Positions 35,141 to 44,158 of a stretch of DNA of 64,000 nt are shown here, one piece after another. The notes beneath the pieces were generated by a model. It searched no databases, was not told the origin of the DNA, and saw only the letters and a program-made list of their open reading frames with translations. The DNA comes from Photobacterium ganghwense (lineage in GTDB: Bacteria > Pseudomonadota > Gammaproteobacteria > Enterobacterales > Vibrionaceae), in contig NZ_PYMI01000008.1 of the NCBI RefSeq assembly GCF_003025595.1, forward strand, positions 84,368 through 148,367, given 5' to 3'. The position numbers were made by a program, and so were the translations under genes. How positions within the stretch are numbered: position 1 is the first letter of the stretch; each line of letters begins with the position of its first letter.

Positions 35141-35374
35141 TTATCGTGCCGAAACAATCTCTTTGAAATTTGCTTCCATCTGTTGAAGATGAGCCTCTGC
35201 TTTCTCCAACTGCTCTTTTGCCGCAACCATATCGGTTTCTCGCTCAGCAACATTGATTTCCGCCTCATGTAAATCAAACATTGCCTCTCGCTCCGCTCGT
35301 TGCTGGTCATTCAACGAAGAACAGCCAGTAAGCGCCATTACTCCCATAAGTGCGAATAGATAAGCTACTTTCAT
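35141..35374 (-). CDS. small coiled-coil lipoprotein
   Basis: A 77-residue lipoprotein: MKVAYLFALMGVMALTGCSS is a signal peptide with lipobox LTGC, and the ~60-residue mature part is a continuous charged helix (AEREAMFDLHEAEINVAERE). AGGAGG precedes the ATG at 35374. The shape recalls Lpp or an outer-membrane spanin subunit. No inner-membrane spanin partner is visible beside it, so it could instead be a surface-exclusion lipoprotein. It is coupled to the upstream fibre gene. Confidence 0.75.
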   Translation of the reverse strand: MKVAYLFALMGVMALTGCSSLNDQQRAEREAMFDLHEAEINVAERETDMVAAKEQLEKAEAHLQQMEANFKEIVSAR

Positions 35375-35382
35375 CACCCCTC

Positions 35383-37047
35383 CTAAGCAGCACATTGTTG
35401 TTTAAGGTCTTCAACTTGAGCACTTAGCTCTTTCACCGCCTCAATCAGCAACGCCACCATGTTCCCGTAGGCCACGGTCTTTAGATCGCTGATTTCTTCG
35501 GTAGATGCGGTCTGAATGACCTCCGGCAATACCTTCTCAACTTCCTGAGCAATCACACCTGCCTGACGGAAGCCATTCTCGGAATCCTTACGAGTGAAGG
35601 TGACGCCTCGAATTGCCTTGACCTTTTCAAGCGCATTGTCGATGACCTGGATATCATCTTTAATGCGAATATCAGAGTAAGCCGTTACGTTCCCTTGGGC
35701 GTAAACATCGCCGTTTGTCGTAAGCATGATCATCTTATTGCTCTTGCCAACCCAAATCCGTGTTTCACCGGTCTGGTCGAGAACGTCAATGGCAAAAACC
35801 CGAGCGTTTGAGGCGTCCGTGTAGCGGAGCATGTAAGTGGCAGAAGAGCCAGTTGTCGGTGCGCCTCCCACATCAATGGCCGCGTCCCGGTCAACACCCC
35901 AAGCACCGTTCGCAGGTTTTTTAATTCGAACAGATTTCACAGCTTTGGAGTATTCACCAACGGTCATGTAACCATCGGTTCGAAGCACCGAACTGTAGCA
36001 ATAAATACCACTCTCGAACTGGTTGTGCGGGTTAAGTCGCAGCCAGCTATCATTCGTGCCGCCAACCGCCGTTTTGCCGTAGTATTGCAGCCCTTGGCTC
36101 GCCTCCATGCCGCGAGCATCTACACCAGTTACAGCGGTGATTTTGCTCGAAGAAGTGAAGTTTGCCGCTTCTACGGTAATGTCACTGCCAGCAACGCTAA
36201 AGCGAACGTCATAATCCTTGGTTGAGTCAGTGTCGTGAAAGTCAATATACTTGCCGATCTCCATGACGCCGTCGCCGCGAATCTTCGGAATCTTGTTGAT
36301 TACTGATGAGCCGGCAGCAACGTCACTAATGGGAACTGCGCCAATATCAACAGGCGTAGGCTTGTGAGAAGACGTATAGATTCGCTCCCATGACTTTTCG
36401 AACCCAAAACTATCTCGGGCAGATTTATACCAGAGGCCACCATTGGCATAGCCAACCCTAAATTGTGCCGCAGGGCACGAACCTGAGCCTTTGAAGTGAA
36501 TGACCATATTTGAAGCACCGGACATAGACCCCTGATAAACCCCTGACCGGTTCCCCCACGGAATTTCATCGACAGCCACCGATCCGGACGATCCCGCACC
36601 ATAAAAATAACGGCTATTGGACTCTGACTCCGTATAGTATCTGTCGTCATGGTTATGGGAGGCAGGCGCGAACGTTGTCGGCTTACCGTCAATTTCATCC
36701 CATGTCGGCTTATGAGCAGGGCTAAAGTAATCACTTCGACCATTCAGCAGCGCCGCATCCGCAGCTTTTGCTGTTTTGCCAAGGTAGTAGCCGTCACCCT
36801 GCGCTTTGGTCATTGCGCCAACATCGGCTGCGGTAGGCTTAAACCCTTGGTGATATACCTGATTGCCGCTAACCATAAGATCTCTGTTGAAATAGAACTT
36901 AGGTCTATCGGTATAAATGTGAGCGTAGCTAGTGTTCTTCGGTCCGAACTCAATATAGCCGCCGTTCGTCGTCATTTTTATGCCGACCCCACCGCTATCT
37001 TGAAGAACAGAGCCATTCCCCAGCTTTAATTCATCAACACGTAGCAT
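35383..37047 (-). CDS. tail fibre protein with S74 chaperone domain (2)
   Basis: A 554-residue fibre. The N-terminal part has phage fibre repeats (HQGFKPTAADVGAMT, YYTESESNSRYFYG); the middle is a beta-rich region likely to contact the receptor. The C-terminus is an S74 domain with AYSDIRIKDDIQVI, then AGVIAQEVEKVLPEVI and a coiled coil. AAGGGAT precedes the ATG. It is separated from the long fibre by a terminator and a prophage repeat, so it may have its own promoter. Confidence 0.87.
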   Translation of the reverse strand: MLRVDELKLGNGSVLQDSGGVGIKMTTNGGYIEFGPKNTSYAHIYTDRPKFYFNRDLMVSGNQVYHQGFKPTAADVGAMTKAQGDGYYLGKTAKAADAALLNGRSDYFSPAHKPTWDEIDGKPTTFAPASHNHDDRYYTESESNSRYFYGAGSSGSVAVDEIPWGNRSGVYQGSMSGASNMVIHFKGSGSCPAAQFRVGYANGGLWYKSARDSFGFEKSWERIYTSSHKPTPVDIGAVPISDVAAGSSVINKIPKIRGDGVMEIGKYIDFHDTDSTKDYDVRFSVAGSDITVEAANFTSSSKITAVTGVDARGMEASQGLQYYGKTAVGGTNDSWLRLNPHNQFESGIYCYSSVLRTDGYMTVGEYSKAVKSVRIKKPANGAWGVDRDAAIDVGGAPTTGSSATYMLRYTDASNARVFAIDVLDQTGETRIWVGKSNKMIMLTTNGDVYAQGNVTAYSDIRIKDDIQVIDNALEKVKAIRGVTFTRKDSENGFRQAGVIAQEVEKVLPEVIQTASTEEISDLKTVAYGNMVALLIEAVKELSAQVEDLKQQCAA

Positions 37048-37073
37048 TCTACATCCCTTAGAATGAATACTGT

Positions 37074-37090
37074 AAGTAAGCGCTTAATTA
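37074..37090 (+). repeat. dispersed prophage repeat, copy 5 (short form)
   Basis: AAGTAAGCGCTTAATTA lies 27 bases upstream of the S74 fibre gene start. Confidence 0.6.
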
Positions 37091-37097
37091 TCACAAT

Positions 37098-37129
37098 AAG
37101 CCGACCACTTCACAAGATTTGGTCGGCTT
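37098..37129 (-). terminator. terminator after the long tail fibre gene
   Basis: AAGCCGACC and GGTCGGCTT form a 9-bp stem immediately after the long fibre stop on the minus strand. Confidence 0.75.
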
Positions 37130-37138
37130 TATCGTTGG

Positions 37139-40100
37139 TTAAATTAGGCGTCTGAATTTGAAGGTATATGCCGACGCCGTCAGCGCGTGTGTCGAGCGGA
37201 TTTGCAGTGACAGACCATCGCTACTCTTCGCCGCACGCTGATCACGGGCAGTTCGCAAGAACAGCGTCCTTCCGTTGGAGGCGTGACCCGCTTTGTGAAG
37301 CAGAATCTCATCGACATCGAGGCTGTTGGTTTCCTCCGAGAACCATGACATTACACCGGTGAAAATCTCTCCGTAGAGCGACGTAGCGGATGATGCCATG
37401 CCGGAAATCTGCACCATGTAAGAGCCGGATGGCAAATCGGCCAAGTTGATTCCGGTATCAAGCCACTCTGTCCCAACTGTCAAATTTGTCTCGATGGTGT
37501 AAAGCGGCAGCCCCAAATCATCCAACGTTGGCTTGTTGTTCGGTGAGTAGAACTTACTACCCAATTCATCGCGCAAAGTCGAGGTGCTGAAAGCAGTCAG
37601 CGAGTCATTCACTTCGGCATTCAGGATGGTTTTCACGCCGTCCTTGTCTTCGCGATAAGGAATGACCTTGAACTGGTCTGCCTTGTTGTAGCCAGTCACG
37701 GTTCCAACAAATGCTCTGCCGATAAACTCAACATGGGCGTTTTGAACGTTAGACGCGCCATTCGCGTTAGTCGCATTGGCAAGAGCCAGCCACTTCACCC
37801 CGCCATGCAGCACGGACACAATCCGCCAGTTCCAGTCAATGCCCTGTCTAGACAGACTTGCCGAGTTGCCCTTGTAGCCAGTCTTCACCTCAAGAGACAG
37901 GCACTCATTGCGACTTGTTCCGTCATCCCGAGTGAAGCTCATTTCGCCCGAAACATAGCTATGTGCAATGGGATCGCCACTTGTGTAGCAAGGCACAAGC
38001 AGAATAACTACAGAGCAATAGTGATGCGAGAATGAGAACTTAATCTTCTTCGCAAACCGGCCATCCGACTCTGACTTGCTGTAGACACCAATCTCAGAAG
38101 GCGTTGGCTTATGACCCTCAGAATAGACTCGCTTACCGTCCAGCTCGTAAATCTCACCCTGAACATCCAGCTTAGCACCAAGTCCTTGAGTATTGTCCCC
38201 AGCTCGCTGCAGCCGCAGGGAGTAACCGGAACCACCTGGCACTTCTGCATCGTGCTCTTTGTGGATAAGCTCAACACCCTGAGTATTAGCCGTGGAGAAC
38301 TTGATATGCGGTCCCGTTCCCACAGTAGTGTCAGTGTCATACAGCCACAGGTAAGGGTTCACTCGCTGCACTTTAAGGTTGCCGGTCAGAGTGCCACCCG
38401 CGACAGGCAGCGCACCGATGTCGGCAGGCTTCGGCTTGTTGTTTGGCGAATATACCCGCGCCCCACGCTCTTTCAGATCGCCCAGCTTCAAGTTCATACC
38501 GCCAGCGGCATTAATCTCAAGGATATCTGCCTTCCCAACACCCTCAGCACGAGTTCGGAACAGCCAGCCTAACTTAGTATCCTCCTTGTCAGTGGAAGCG
38601 TAGAACGTCATGCGGTTTTGATGGTTTGAGCCAACGAAAGCCCCCGTTCCAAGCTGAAAGGCAAATGGGTTAGCCGTTGCAATCGAGCATGTTCCGGTTA
38701 CTCGCAGATCTCCAGCCACTTCCCCGCCCTTGTTCGACAGCGCACCAACGTCTTGAGCGGTTGGCTTGTTGTTCGGTGAGTAGACTCGCTGACCGGCTTC
38801 TTTAAGCTGGCCTGTCACCACATTAAAGCCACTTTTGGAAATTGTGACGACATGCGCCCCGTTTGCGCTATCAGGCGCGTGGTAGAATGACAGGCCATTC
38901 GCCGCATCAAACCGGTAAACACTAAGCCCGCTGGAGTTAACCTTCTCAAAAATATGCGCAGGCTTCTGACCGCTAATTTGAACGGCAAGGTGGCCGCCGA
39001 TGGTGTCACCCGACTTGGAAACCGCACCTACATCTTGAGCCGTTGGTTTAAACTCCGTTGAGTAGACATACGCCCAGTTTCGCCATGCACCGCTGTAGCG
39101 TGTCCGATATGCCAGACGGCCAGTAGCCGCAGATGTGCCATACGGGATCGCAATCTGAGTGACGTTGCTTGTCGTGCCGTAAACATACTGCTGAATGTAG
39201 TGATAACCGGTTTTACACTGAGCGCTACCGTTACTGCCCGACTCCTGAATCAACTTGTGATAAACACCGCCGTTCGCTGGCAATGCGTCAATGTCTGCCG
39301 TCGTTGAGCCACCATCGGTTTTACCCGTCGCCTTAAAGCCGCCACCAGAAACCAGACCCACTTGATCGAATGTCGGCACTTGGCTCTTTGTGTAATAGCG
39401 ACCGTCATGCGTATGGCTGTCATTTGCCACTGTAGTCGCGATTGACACGTCCCCGCTACCATCCAACTGCACTGAGCCAGAAACGTCACCTGTCAGCGAT
39501 ACAGTGCGTTTTGCAGCCCATTTTGATGCAGTGGCAGCGTTACCCGAGATTGCGATGGCGTAAGTGCCAGACAGACGAGCAGCCGGAACGATCCCTGACA
39601 AAAGGTTCGTTGCGTTGGTAAAATACTCAGGCGCTTTAGAGCCAAGCATTTCCGCATTTTTGGCCGAGTTAACGGAAATACCGTAATGGCCGGACAGGCG
39701 AGCGGCATTAACAACACCCGCATTCAGGTTCGAAGCGTTTTGGTAGAAGCTACCCTGCTGCCCATCCAGAAGATCAGCGTCCAAGCCTGAGCCTGCACCG
39801 TCGTTGTTGGCGTGCCAAATCGTTGCGCCCTTCCACTTGAACTCACCGTTTCGGATTCGAAGCAATTCAACTCGAACATCATCTGTAGGCGTGTAAGACT
39901 CAAACAGAATACCGCCATCTACAGAGCCGCCCGTGCCGTTCGTATCAATCATCCGGAATACGCGAGCATCGTTGTGTTGACCGAAATAGGTGTCATCTGA
40001 CAGAAGCTCTAAGCCCTCACCAATTGCGAACTTCGCTTTACCGGCTACGCTGATTCCTGCTTGGAAGGTCATTGCGCCGGTAAACGTATCACCAGCCTTG

Positions 40101-41188
40101 TTTGCCTTTGTCGCCAGTTGAGCGTTAATTGCGGCAATAGCCTCGCCTTTGTCAGTCAGCGCATCAGCCAGCTCTTTAAAGCTGTTCAGCTCTTCGCTTG
40201 CCCCGTTCAAAATCGCATCAAACTTCGCATCAACCTGTGACTTCAGGTAGTAGCGCGTGTCGTGGTTGTGCTCGGAAGGTGGCAGCGTGCTTGGGATGCC
40301 GGTGATGTCACTCCAAGACGGCTTGTTATGCTTGGAAAAGACGTGCTCACCATTCTCGAAAATCGCCCCTGTCGAGTGGAAGCCCGTTGTTAGGTCGAGG
40401 TCAACGGACACTTCAACGTCAAACTCAGTGTGCTCGGCTGGAACTTCGACGGCACTCTTGATGTTCCAAGCGTTGTGCGGGGAATATTCGCTATCCATGT
40501 AATAGCTAACTTCCGCATCCGCATCAATGAAGACCTCAATAGCTACGGGGCCGTAAGTCTTATCAGCCTTATTTGTCACAAGACGGATGAAGCGAATTGT
40601 CCCGTTACCATTGTTGTAGCCATTTGAGGCAAGGATATTGATGTAAGGGCTTTTCCCGTAAGCCACACCAGCCTCAAAGCGAACATACCCATGCTGGCTA
40701 CTCTGCCCCTCGCAAATGGTGAAACGACCATTGCATCGCGAAGCACCCTCGTAAAGACGATACCATTTTCCGCCTACACACTGATGCTTGGAACTCAGCA
40801 AACCAACATAGCGACCATCATGGCTATGGCCTGACAAAGAAAATGCACTTGCGCGCTTACCCTCAAGCGTAAAAGCATCTGGGTTATCAAGGTTAAACAG
40901 AATCTCTTTGGAGTTTTGGTTTGCAATTACGCGAACCCCCTTGCCGCCCTTCATAGCAACAGAGGTATTTTCACCAGGGATGTTTAATGTTCCCTCGTTC
41001 GCAGCAATGCTGGCGATGGACTTGATAGCCTGAGTTCGAGAGCCAAAAACGAAAACTTCACCCGAGTCGTCCTTTGAAAACACGACACCATCACGGGCGT
41101 TAATGGCTAGTTCTCCCACTTCCAGATCTGCCGGAAGAGGAACCTTACCCGCCTCAAACGTTTTCTTTAGTATAATTTTGTTGCTCAT
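37139..41188 (-). CDS. long tail fibre protein
   Basis: A 1349-residue fibre with many degenerate repeats: VYSPNNKPTAQDVGA-like units recur at least six times, and DADLLDGQQGSFYQNASNLN matches fibre repeats known from T4-like phages. SHTHDGRYYTKSQ and similar His-containing units occur several times. Unlike its neighbours it has no S74 motif at the C-terminus, which ends in a compact beta-like domain (ALTASAYTFKFRRLI). The N-terminus (LPADLEVGELAIN) resembles that of the next fibre gene and may attach to the virion. The ATG at 41188 follows GGAAAG; an upstream in-frame TTG is rejected. Confidence 0.87.
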   Translation of the reverse strand: MSNKIILKKTFEAGKVPLPADLEVGELAINARDGVVFSKDDSGEVFVFGSRTQAIKSIASIAANEGTLNIPGENTSVAMKGGKGVRVIANQNSKEILFNLDNPDAFTLEGKRASAFSLSGHSHDGRYVGLLSSKHQCVGGKWYRLYEGASRCNGRFTICEGQSSQHGYVRFEAGVAYGKSPYINILASNGYNNGNGTIRFIRLVTNKADKTYGPVAIEVFIDADAEVSYYMDSEYSPHNAWNIKSAVEVPAEHTEFDVEVSVDLDLTTGFHSTGAIFENGEHVFSKHNKPSWSDITGIPSTLPPSEHNHDTRYYLKSQVDAKFDAILNGASEELNSFKELADALTDKGEAIAAINAQLATKANKAGDTFTGAMTFQAGISVAGKAKFAIGEGLELLSDDTYFGQHNDARVFRMIDTNGTGGSVDGGILFESYTPTDDVRVELLRIRNGEFKWKGATIWHANNDGAGSGLDADLLDGQQGSFYQNASNLNAGVVNAARLSGHYGISVNSAKNAEMLGSKAPEYFTNATNLLSGIVPAARLSGTYAIAISGNAATASKWAAKRTVSLTGDVSGSVQLDGSGDVSIATTVANDSHTHDGRYYTKSQVPTFDQVGLVSGGGFKATGKTDGGSTTADIDALPANGGVYHKLIQESGSNGSAQCKTGYHYIQQYVYGTTSNVTQIAIPYGTSAATGRLAYRTRYSGAWRNWAYVYSTEFKPTAQDVGAVSKSGDTIGGHLAVQISGQKPAHIFEKVNSSGLSVYRFDAANGLSFYHAPDSANGAHVVTISKSGFNVVTGQLKEAGQRVYSPNNKPTAQDVGALSNKGGEVAGDLRVTGTCSIATANPFAFQLGTGAFVGSNHQNRMTFYASTDKEDTKLGWLFRTRAEGVGKADILEINAAGGMNLKLGDLKERGARVYSPNNKPKPADIGALPVAGGTLTGNLKVQRVNPYLWLYDTDTTVGTGPHIKFSTANTQGVELIHKEHDAEVPGGSGYSLRLQRAGDNTQGLGAKLDVQGEIYELDGKRVYSEGHKPTPSEIGVYSKSESDGRFAKKIKFSFSHHYCSVVILLVPCYTSGDPIAHSYVSGEMSFTRDDGTSRNECLSLEVKTGYKGNSASLSRQGIDWNWRIVSVLHGGVKWLALANATNANGASNVQNAHVEFIGRAFVGTVTGYNKADQFKVIPYREDKDGVKTILNAEVNDSLTAFSTSTLRDELGSKFYSPNNKPTLDDLGLPLYTIETNLTVGTEWLDTGINLADLPSGSYMVQISGMASSATSLYGEIFTGVMSWFSEETNSLDVDEILLHKAGHASNGRTLFLRTARDQRAAKSSDGLSLQIRSTHALTASAYTFKFRRLI

Positions 41189-41204
41189 AATACTTTCCAA
41201 AAAC

Positions 41205-41222
41205 GGGGGCTAAGTAGCCCCC
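41205..41222 (-). terminator. terminator between fibre genes
   Basis: GGGGGCTA and TAGCCCCC with a 2-base loop, followed on the minus strand by GTTTTTGG. Confidence 0.8.
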
Positions 41223-41231
41223 AAAAACGTC

Positions 41232-42512
41232 TCAGAACGTGCCGCCATCAATGGTGAAGCCATCAATAGCAGAGGTTGAAGCACCCGCCCCTGTCAGGTT
41301 TGCACCCAGCGTTACGTTACCTCGTAACGTAGCCAGTTTGTTCACTGTCAGGTTCGAACCAATCAATGCGCTCGCGGTCAGCGACAGATCTTTCACGATT
41401 GTTACCGTGTTTTCAAAAGTCGCTGCGCCAGCAACTCGCAGAGCGTTAGCTACAGTGATCAGGTCGTTGGTGATTGTCAGACGCTTTGCGGTTGCGCTGT
41501 CGGTAATACCGCGAGAGTTAAACGCACCAGTCGCAGTCAGCGCCGTAAAGCGACCGGTAGATGCGGTTCCTGCACCGATGGTTGTGCCATTGATAGCACC
41601 GCCAGCCACGGTAACGTGCGTGATTGTCACTGTGGTTGCGCCAGTTCCATCAGCGCGCAGAGTCCCGCCTTCAATAACCAGCGCGCCAAGGTTAGAAATG
41701 CCCTTCACTGTCAGCGAGTTTTCAAATGTCGCCGCAGATTTAAAGGTTGCCGCCTCATTCACCGTCGCACTGCCAAGAACTTGCAGGTCGTTACCAACCT
41801 GAGTTCGAGCATTGTCGATATCCAATTGACGAGTGGTTGCGATATCACGGAAGCCGCGAGTAGTGAAAGTGCCGCCGGCTACAGTGACGTTGCCTGTAAT
41901 TGACGCGCCAGCCTTCACAATAAGGTTTTTGTTGGCAGTGAGTGTATTGCCGACAGTAACCGTGCCTACGATGTTGGCAGAGCCGCCGACCGCCAGAGCA
42001 CCACCGATATCAGCGCGTTCATCAATAGCCAGGTCATAGCCTGAGAATGAGCCGCGAATATGCACATCCTGTAGGTCGCGGAAGCTGGCCGCCGATTTGT
42101 TCTCGCCCGTGCCAACGTGAGCCGTGAAGTAGTCACCGGCTTCGTCCCACACAAAAAACGCTGACAGTGCCGAACCACGCTTAACTTCGAAGCCTGCGTT
42201 TTCGGTTGGCGCAACGTCAGTGGCAATATCCGAGTTCAACTGAATAATCGCGTCACCAATGTTGACCTCGTTTGAGTTAACAGAAGTTGTTGTGCCCTTT
42301 ACGGTCAAGTTACCGTCGATAACTAGATCGCCTTTCAGCACGTCACCATCTTTTCGGATAAACGCACCGGCACCACCAATCTCTTTAACCTCACCTGAGC
42401 CACCGATAAACAGGATTTCGCTCAGATTCGAGAACGCCAATTCACCATCGGCCAGCGTTGCAGGCGTGTTGGTGGTATTCGAGCGTTTGATCTTGATAAT
42501 GTTCGTAGACAT
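41232..42512 (-). CDS. repetitive phage structural/fibre protein
   Basis: A 426-residue protein rich in Gly, Thr, Ala and Val, with short beta-helix-like repeats (GNLTVKGTT, GSANIVGTVTVGNTL, ASITGNVTVAGGT). The N-terminus, IIKIKRSNTTNTPATLADGE, is a phage fibre attachment module also seen at the start of the long fibre. GGAGC precedes the ATG. It is probably a fibre shaft or adhesion protein. Confidence 0.8.
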   Translation of the reverse strand: MSTNIIKIKRSNTTNTPATLADGELAFSNLSEILFIGGSGEVKEIGGAGAFIRKDGDVLKGDLVIDGNLTVKGTTTSVNSNEVNIGDAIIQLNSDIATDVAPTENAGFEVKRGSALSAFFVWDEAGDYFTAHVGTGENKSAASFRDLQDVHIRGSFSGYDLAIDERADIGGALAVGGSANIVGTVTVGNTLTANKNLIVKAGASITGNVTVAGGTFTTRGFRDIATTRQLDIDNARTQVGNDLQVLGSATVNEAATFKSAATFENSLTVKGISNLGALVIEGGTLRADGTGATTVTITHVTVAGGAINGTTIGAGTASTGRFTALTATGAFNSRGITDSATAKRLTITNDLITVANALRVAGAATFENTVTIVKDLSLTASALIGSNLTVNKLATLRGNVTLGANLTGAGASTSAIDGFTIDGGTF

Positions 42513-42812
42513 TTAAAATGCTCCGCAATTGATAACTAGGCCACGCACTTCCACGGTGGCCTCATACTTCCCTGTTTCTGCGTTAAATTGCAGAAGTGAG
42601 CAGTCTTGGCGATTGGTTTCATCAATATCGTTCGCTCCCGAAATGAGATGAGGGCCGGGAATCCCCTGAAAGCCCTGCGAAATAACCCGAACATGGTCTT
42701 TTGTCACAACCACATTCATCGCGTCTTGATTCACAATCACCTTGGAGCCAACTTCCTTACTTGGCTGCTCCGTATCTCCACCGTTCAAATTTCGAATGAC
42801 TAAACGAGTCAT
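42513..42812 (-). CDS. small phage structural protein
   Basis: A 99-residue protein with an excellent GGAGGA ribosome site, directly abutting the fibre gene downstream. VISQGFQGIPGPHLISGAND contains a short collagen-like GIPGP element. It probably bridges tip and fibre, but no specific family is recognised. Confidence 0.65.
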   Translation of the reverse strand: MTRLVIRNLNGGDTEQPSKEVGSKVIVNQDAMNVVVTKDHVRVISQGFQGIPGPHLISGANDIDETNRQDCSLLQFNAETGKYEATVEVRGLVINCGAF

Positions 42813-42816
42813 CTAA

Positions 42817-43308
42817 TCATTCCTCCGGTAACGTCGTTGGCACATCCGGCAGCTCTGGCTCCGGTTCTGGCTCTGGCTCTGGCAGCTCAACTGGGTCTCT
42901 CGGAACCTCAGCAATCATTCCCTTGACGCTGAACCGGCCAGTAAGCAGAGGCACAACCGTCTTCTCACTGCCAATATTTCCCTCTGAGCCACCCATTTCG
43001 ATAGCCTTTGGCGTTGGCGCATAGAGAATGAGATCGTAGTGCCAGTCACCCTCTAGCAAGTCCTCTGTTTCCCGAGGATTAATGCCAATTCGCAGCTCCC
43101 CTTTCATTGGCTCTGGAATCTGGATTCGCCCATTATCGGTAGAGAACTCAAGAACGAGTCTTGAGTCTCTTGTAGGCTGTCGTCTTACTTGCAGAAGTGC
43201 CTTGTAGCCAACGATATTTACTGGCTCACCGTCCTCCTGACAGTAAGTAACAGCGAATCCGAACGAGCGACCTTTTGTTAGCCTAAGATTCTGATATCCT
43301 GCTTCCAT
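42817..43308 (-). CDS. phage baseplate/tail-tip accessory protein
   Basis: A 163-residue protein with a beta-rich domain (starts MEAGYQNLRLTKGRSFGF) and a proline-glutamate tail (LPEPEPEPEPELPDVP). It resembles the upper-baseplate-type proteins that precede fibres in siphoviruses, though this is only an impression. The prophage repeat ends two bases before the ATG, and its GCGGTGA could serve as the ribosome site. Confidence 0.6.
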   Translation of the reverse strand: MEAGYQNLRLTKGRSFGFAVTYCQEDGEPVNIVGYKALLQVRRQPTRDSRLVLEFSTDNGRIQIPEPMKGELRIGINPRETEDLLEGDWHYDLILYAPTPKAIEMGGSEGNIGSEKTVVPLLTGRFSVKGMIAEVPRDPVELPEPEPEPEPELPDVPTTLPEE

Positions 43309-43309
43309 C

Positions 43310-43327
43310 AGTCACCGCTTATTTATT
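43310..43327 (-). repeat. dispersed prophage repeat, copy 6
   Basis: Minus strand AATAAATAAGCGGTGACT, ending two bases before a start codon. Confidence 0.7.
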
Positions 43328-43803
43328 CAGATAAAACGCAAAAAGCCCTTCATGGTGCTTACATGACGTTTGCGACGGCAAACCTCATAGCCCTCTCGTG
43401 AGCCTTCGTCGTTCGTATTCCCTTCAATGGTGTAGACATACTCACCTTCGACATACTCAACAATCCCAGCATGACCGTTGCCGGACTGGAAAATCTGAAT
43501 GAACACATCACCAGGCTGAGCGTTGTTCACACAGCAAACACGCTTCTCTTTGGCCTTGTTCCACATCGTCCCGCAATGAGCAGTCCGAGGAACGCCCGTA
43601 ACACCAACTTGTTGAAGACACCAATAAACAAATGCCATACACCAAGGGGCTGGGACATTGATGCCTGCGGAGGTTAGATACTCACGAACTCGCTTACCGT
43701 CATTAGAGCCGCGAGGAACTTCTTCAACGCCAACCTCGCCGTTCGCAACGGCAAGTAGCTTTTGAATCAGTTCTTGTTTGACTTGATAATTTTGATTATC
43801 CAT
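43327..43803 (-). CDS. CHAP-domain endolysin
   Basis: A 158-residue peptidoglycan hydrolase. The CHAP/NlpC-like active site is visible: Cys55 in PAPWCMAFVYW, His111 in GNGHAGIVE, and IEGNTN downstream. It should cut peptide cross-links during lysis. No signal peptide, so export depends on the holin encoded just upstream, which it overlaps by 37 bases. The ATG at 43803 follows GGAGAACAG; an earlier ATG at 43818 is possible. A virion-associated muralytic role is a less likely alternative. Confidence 0.82.
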   Translation of the reverse strand: MDNQNYQVKQELIQKLLAVANGEVGVEEVPRGSNDGKRVREYLTSAGINVPAPWCMAFVYWCLQQVGVTGVPRTAHCGTMWNKAKEKRVCCVNNAQPGDVFIQIFQSGNGHAGIVEYVEGEYVYTIEGNTNDEGSREGYEVCRRKRHVSTMKGFLRFI

Positions 43804-44096
43804 AACACTGTTCTCCATCCACCGATGCCACCCAAAGCGCCAAAGAAAATGATTTGATGAGTGCTCATTTCTCTCATTAGCCCGAGTGAATACATCGCAA
43901 CGCCAGCAATACCAGACAAGATCATTTCCCCGAATAAAACGCGCAGGTTCAGCTTCGGCTCATCAGAAAGAAGTTGTTTGGCAATAGATCCAAGAACAAA
44001 CAGCCCTACTATCGAAACAAGCAGGGACGGAGCTTCGATAGCAGGGTCGGATGAGGTCTTAGTCGCAACCTCGACGAGAAGATCTGACTTATCCAT
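43767..44096 (-). CDS. putative holin
   Basis: A 109-residue membrane protein with three likely helices: APSLLVSIVGLFVLGSIAKQ, LFGEMILSGIAGVAMYSLGL and IIFFGALGGIGGWRTVLWII. The N-terminus is short and charged. Size, topology and overlap with the endolysin fit a class I-type holin that forms the lysis pore. AAGGAG precedes the ATG at 44096; the frame extends to 44123. Confidence 0.75.
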   Translation of the reverse strand: MDKSDLLVEVATKTSSDPAIEAPSLLVSIVGLFVLGSIAKQLLSDEPKLNLRVLFGEMILSGIAGVAMYSLGLMREMSTHQIIFFGALGGIGGWRTVLWIIKIIKSNKN

Positions 44097-44123
44097 GTCT
44101 AGGCTCCTTAAAAGCCCGAACAT

Positions 44124-44145
44124 AATAAGTCATCACTTACTTATT
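44124..44145 (-). repeat. dispersed prophage repeat, copy 7
   Basis: AATAAGTCATCACTTACTTA plus TT, upstream of the holin-endolysin pair. Confidence 0.7.
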
Positions 44146-44158
44146 ATCTAGCCAAAAA

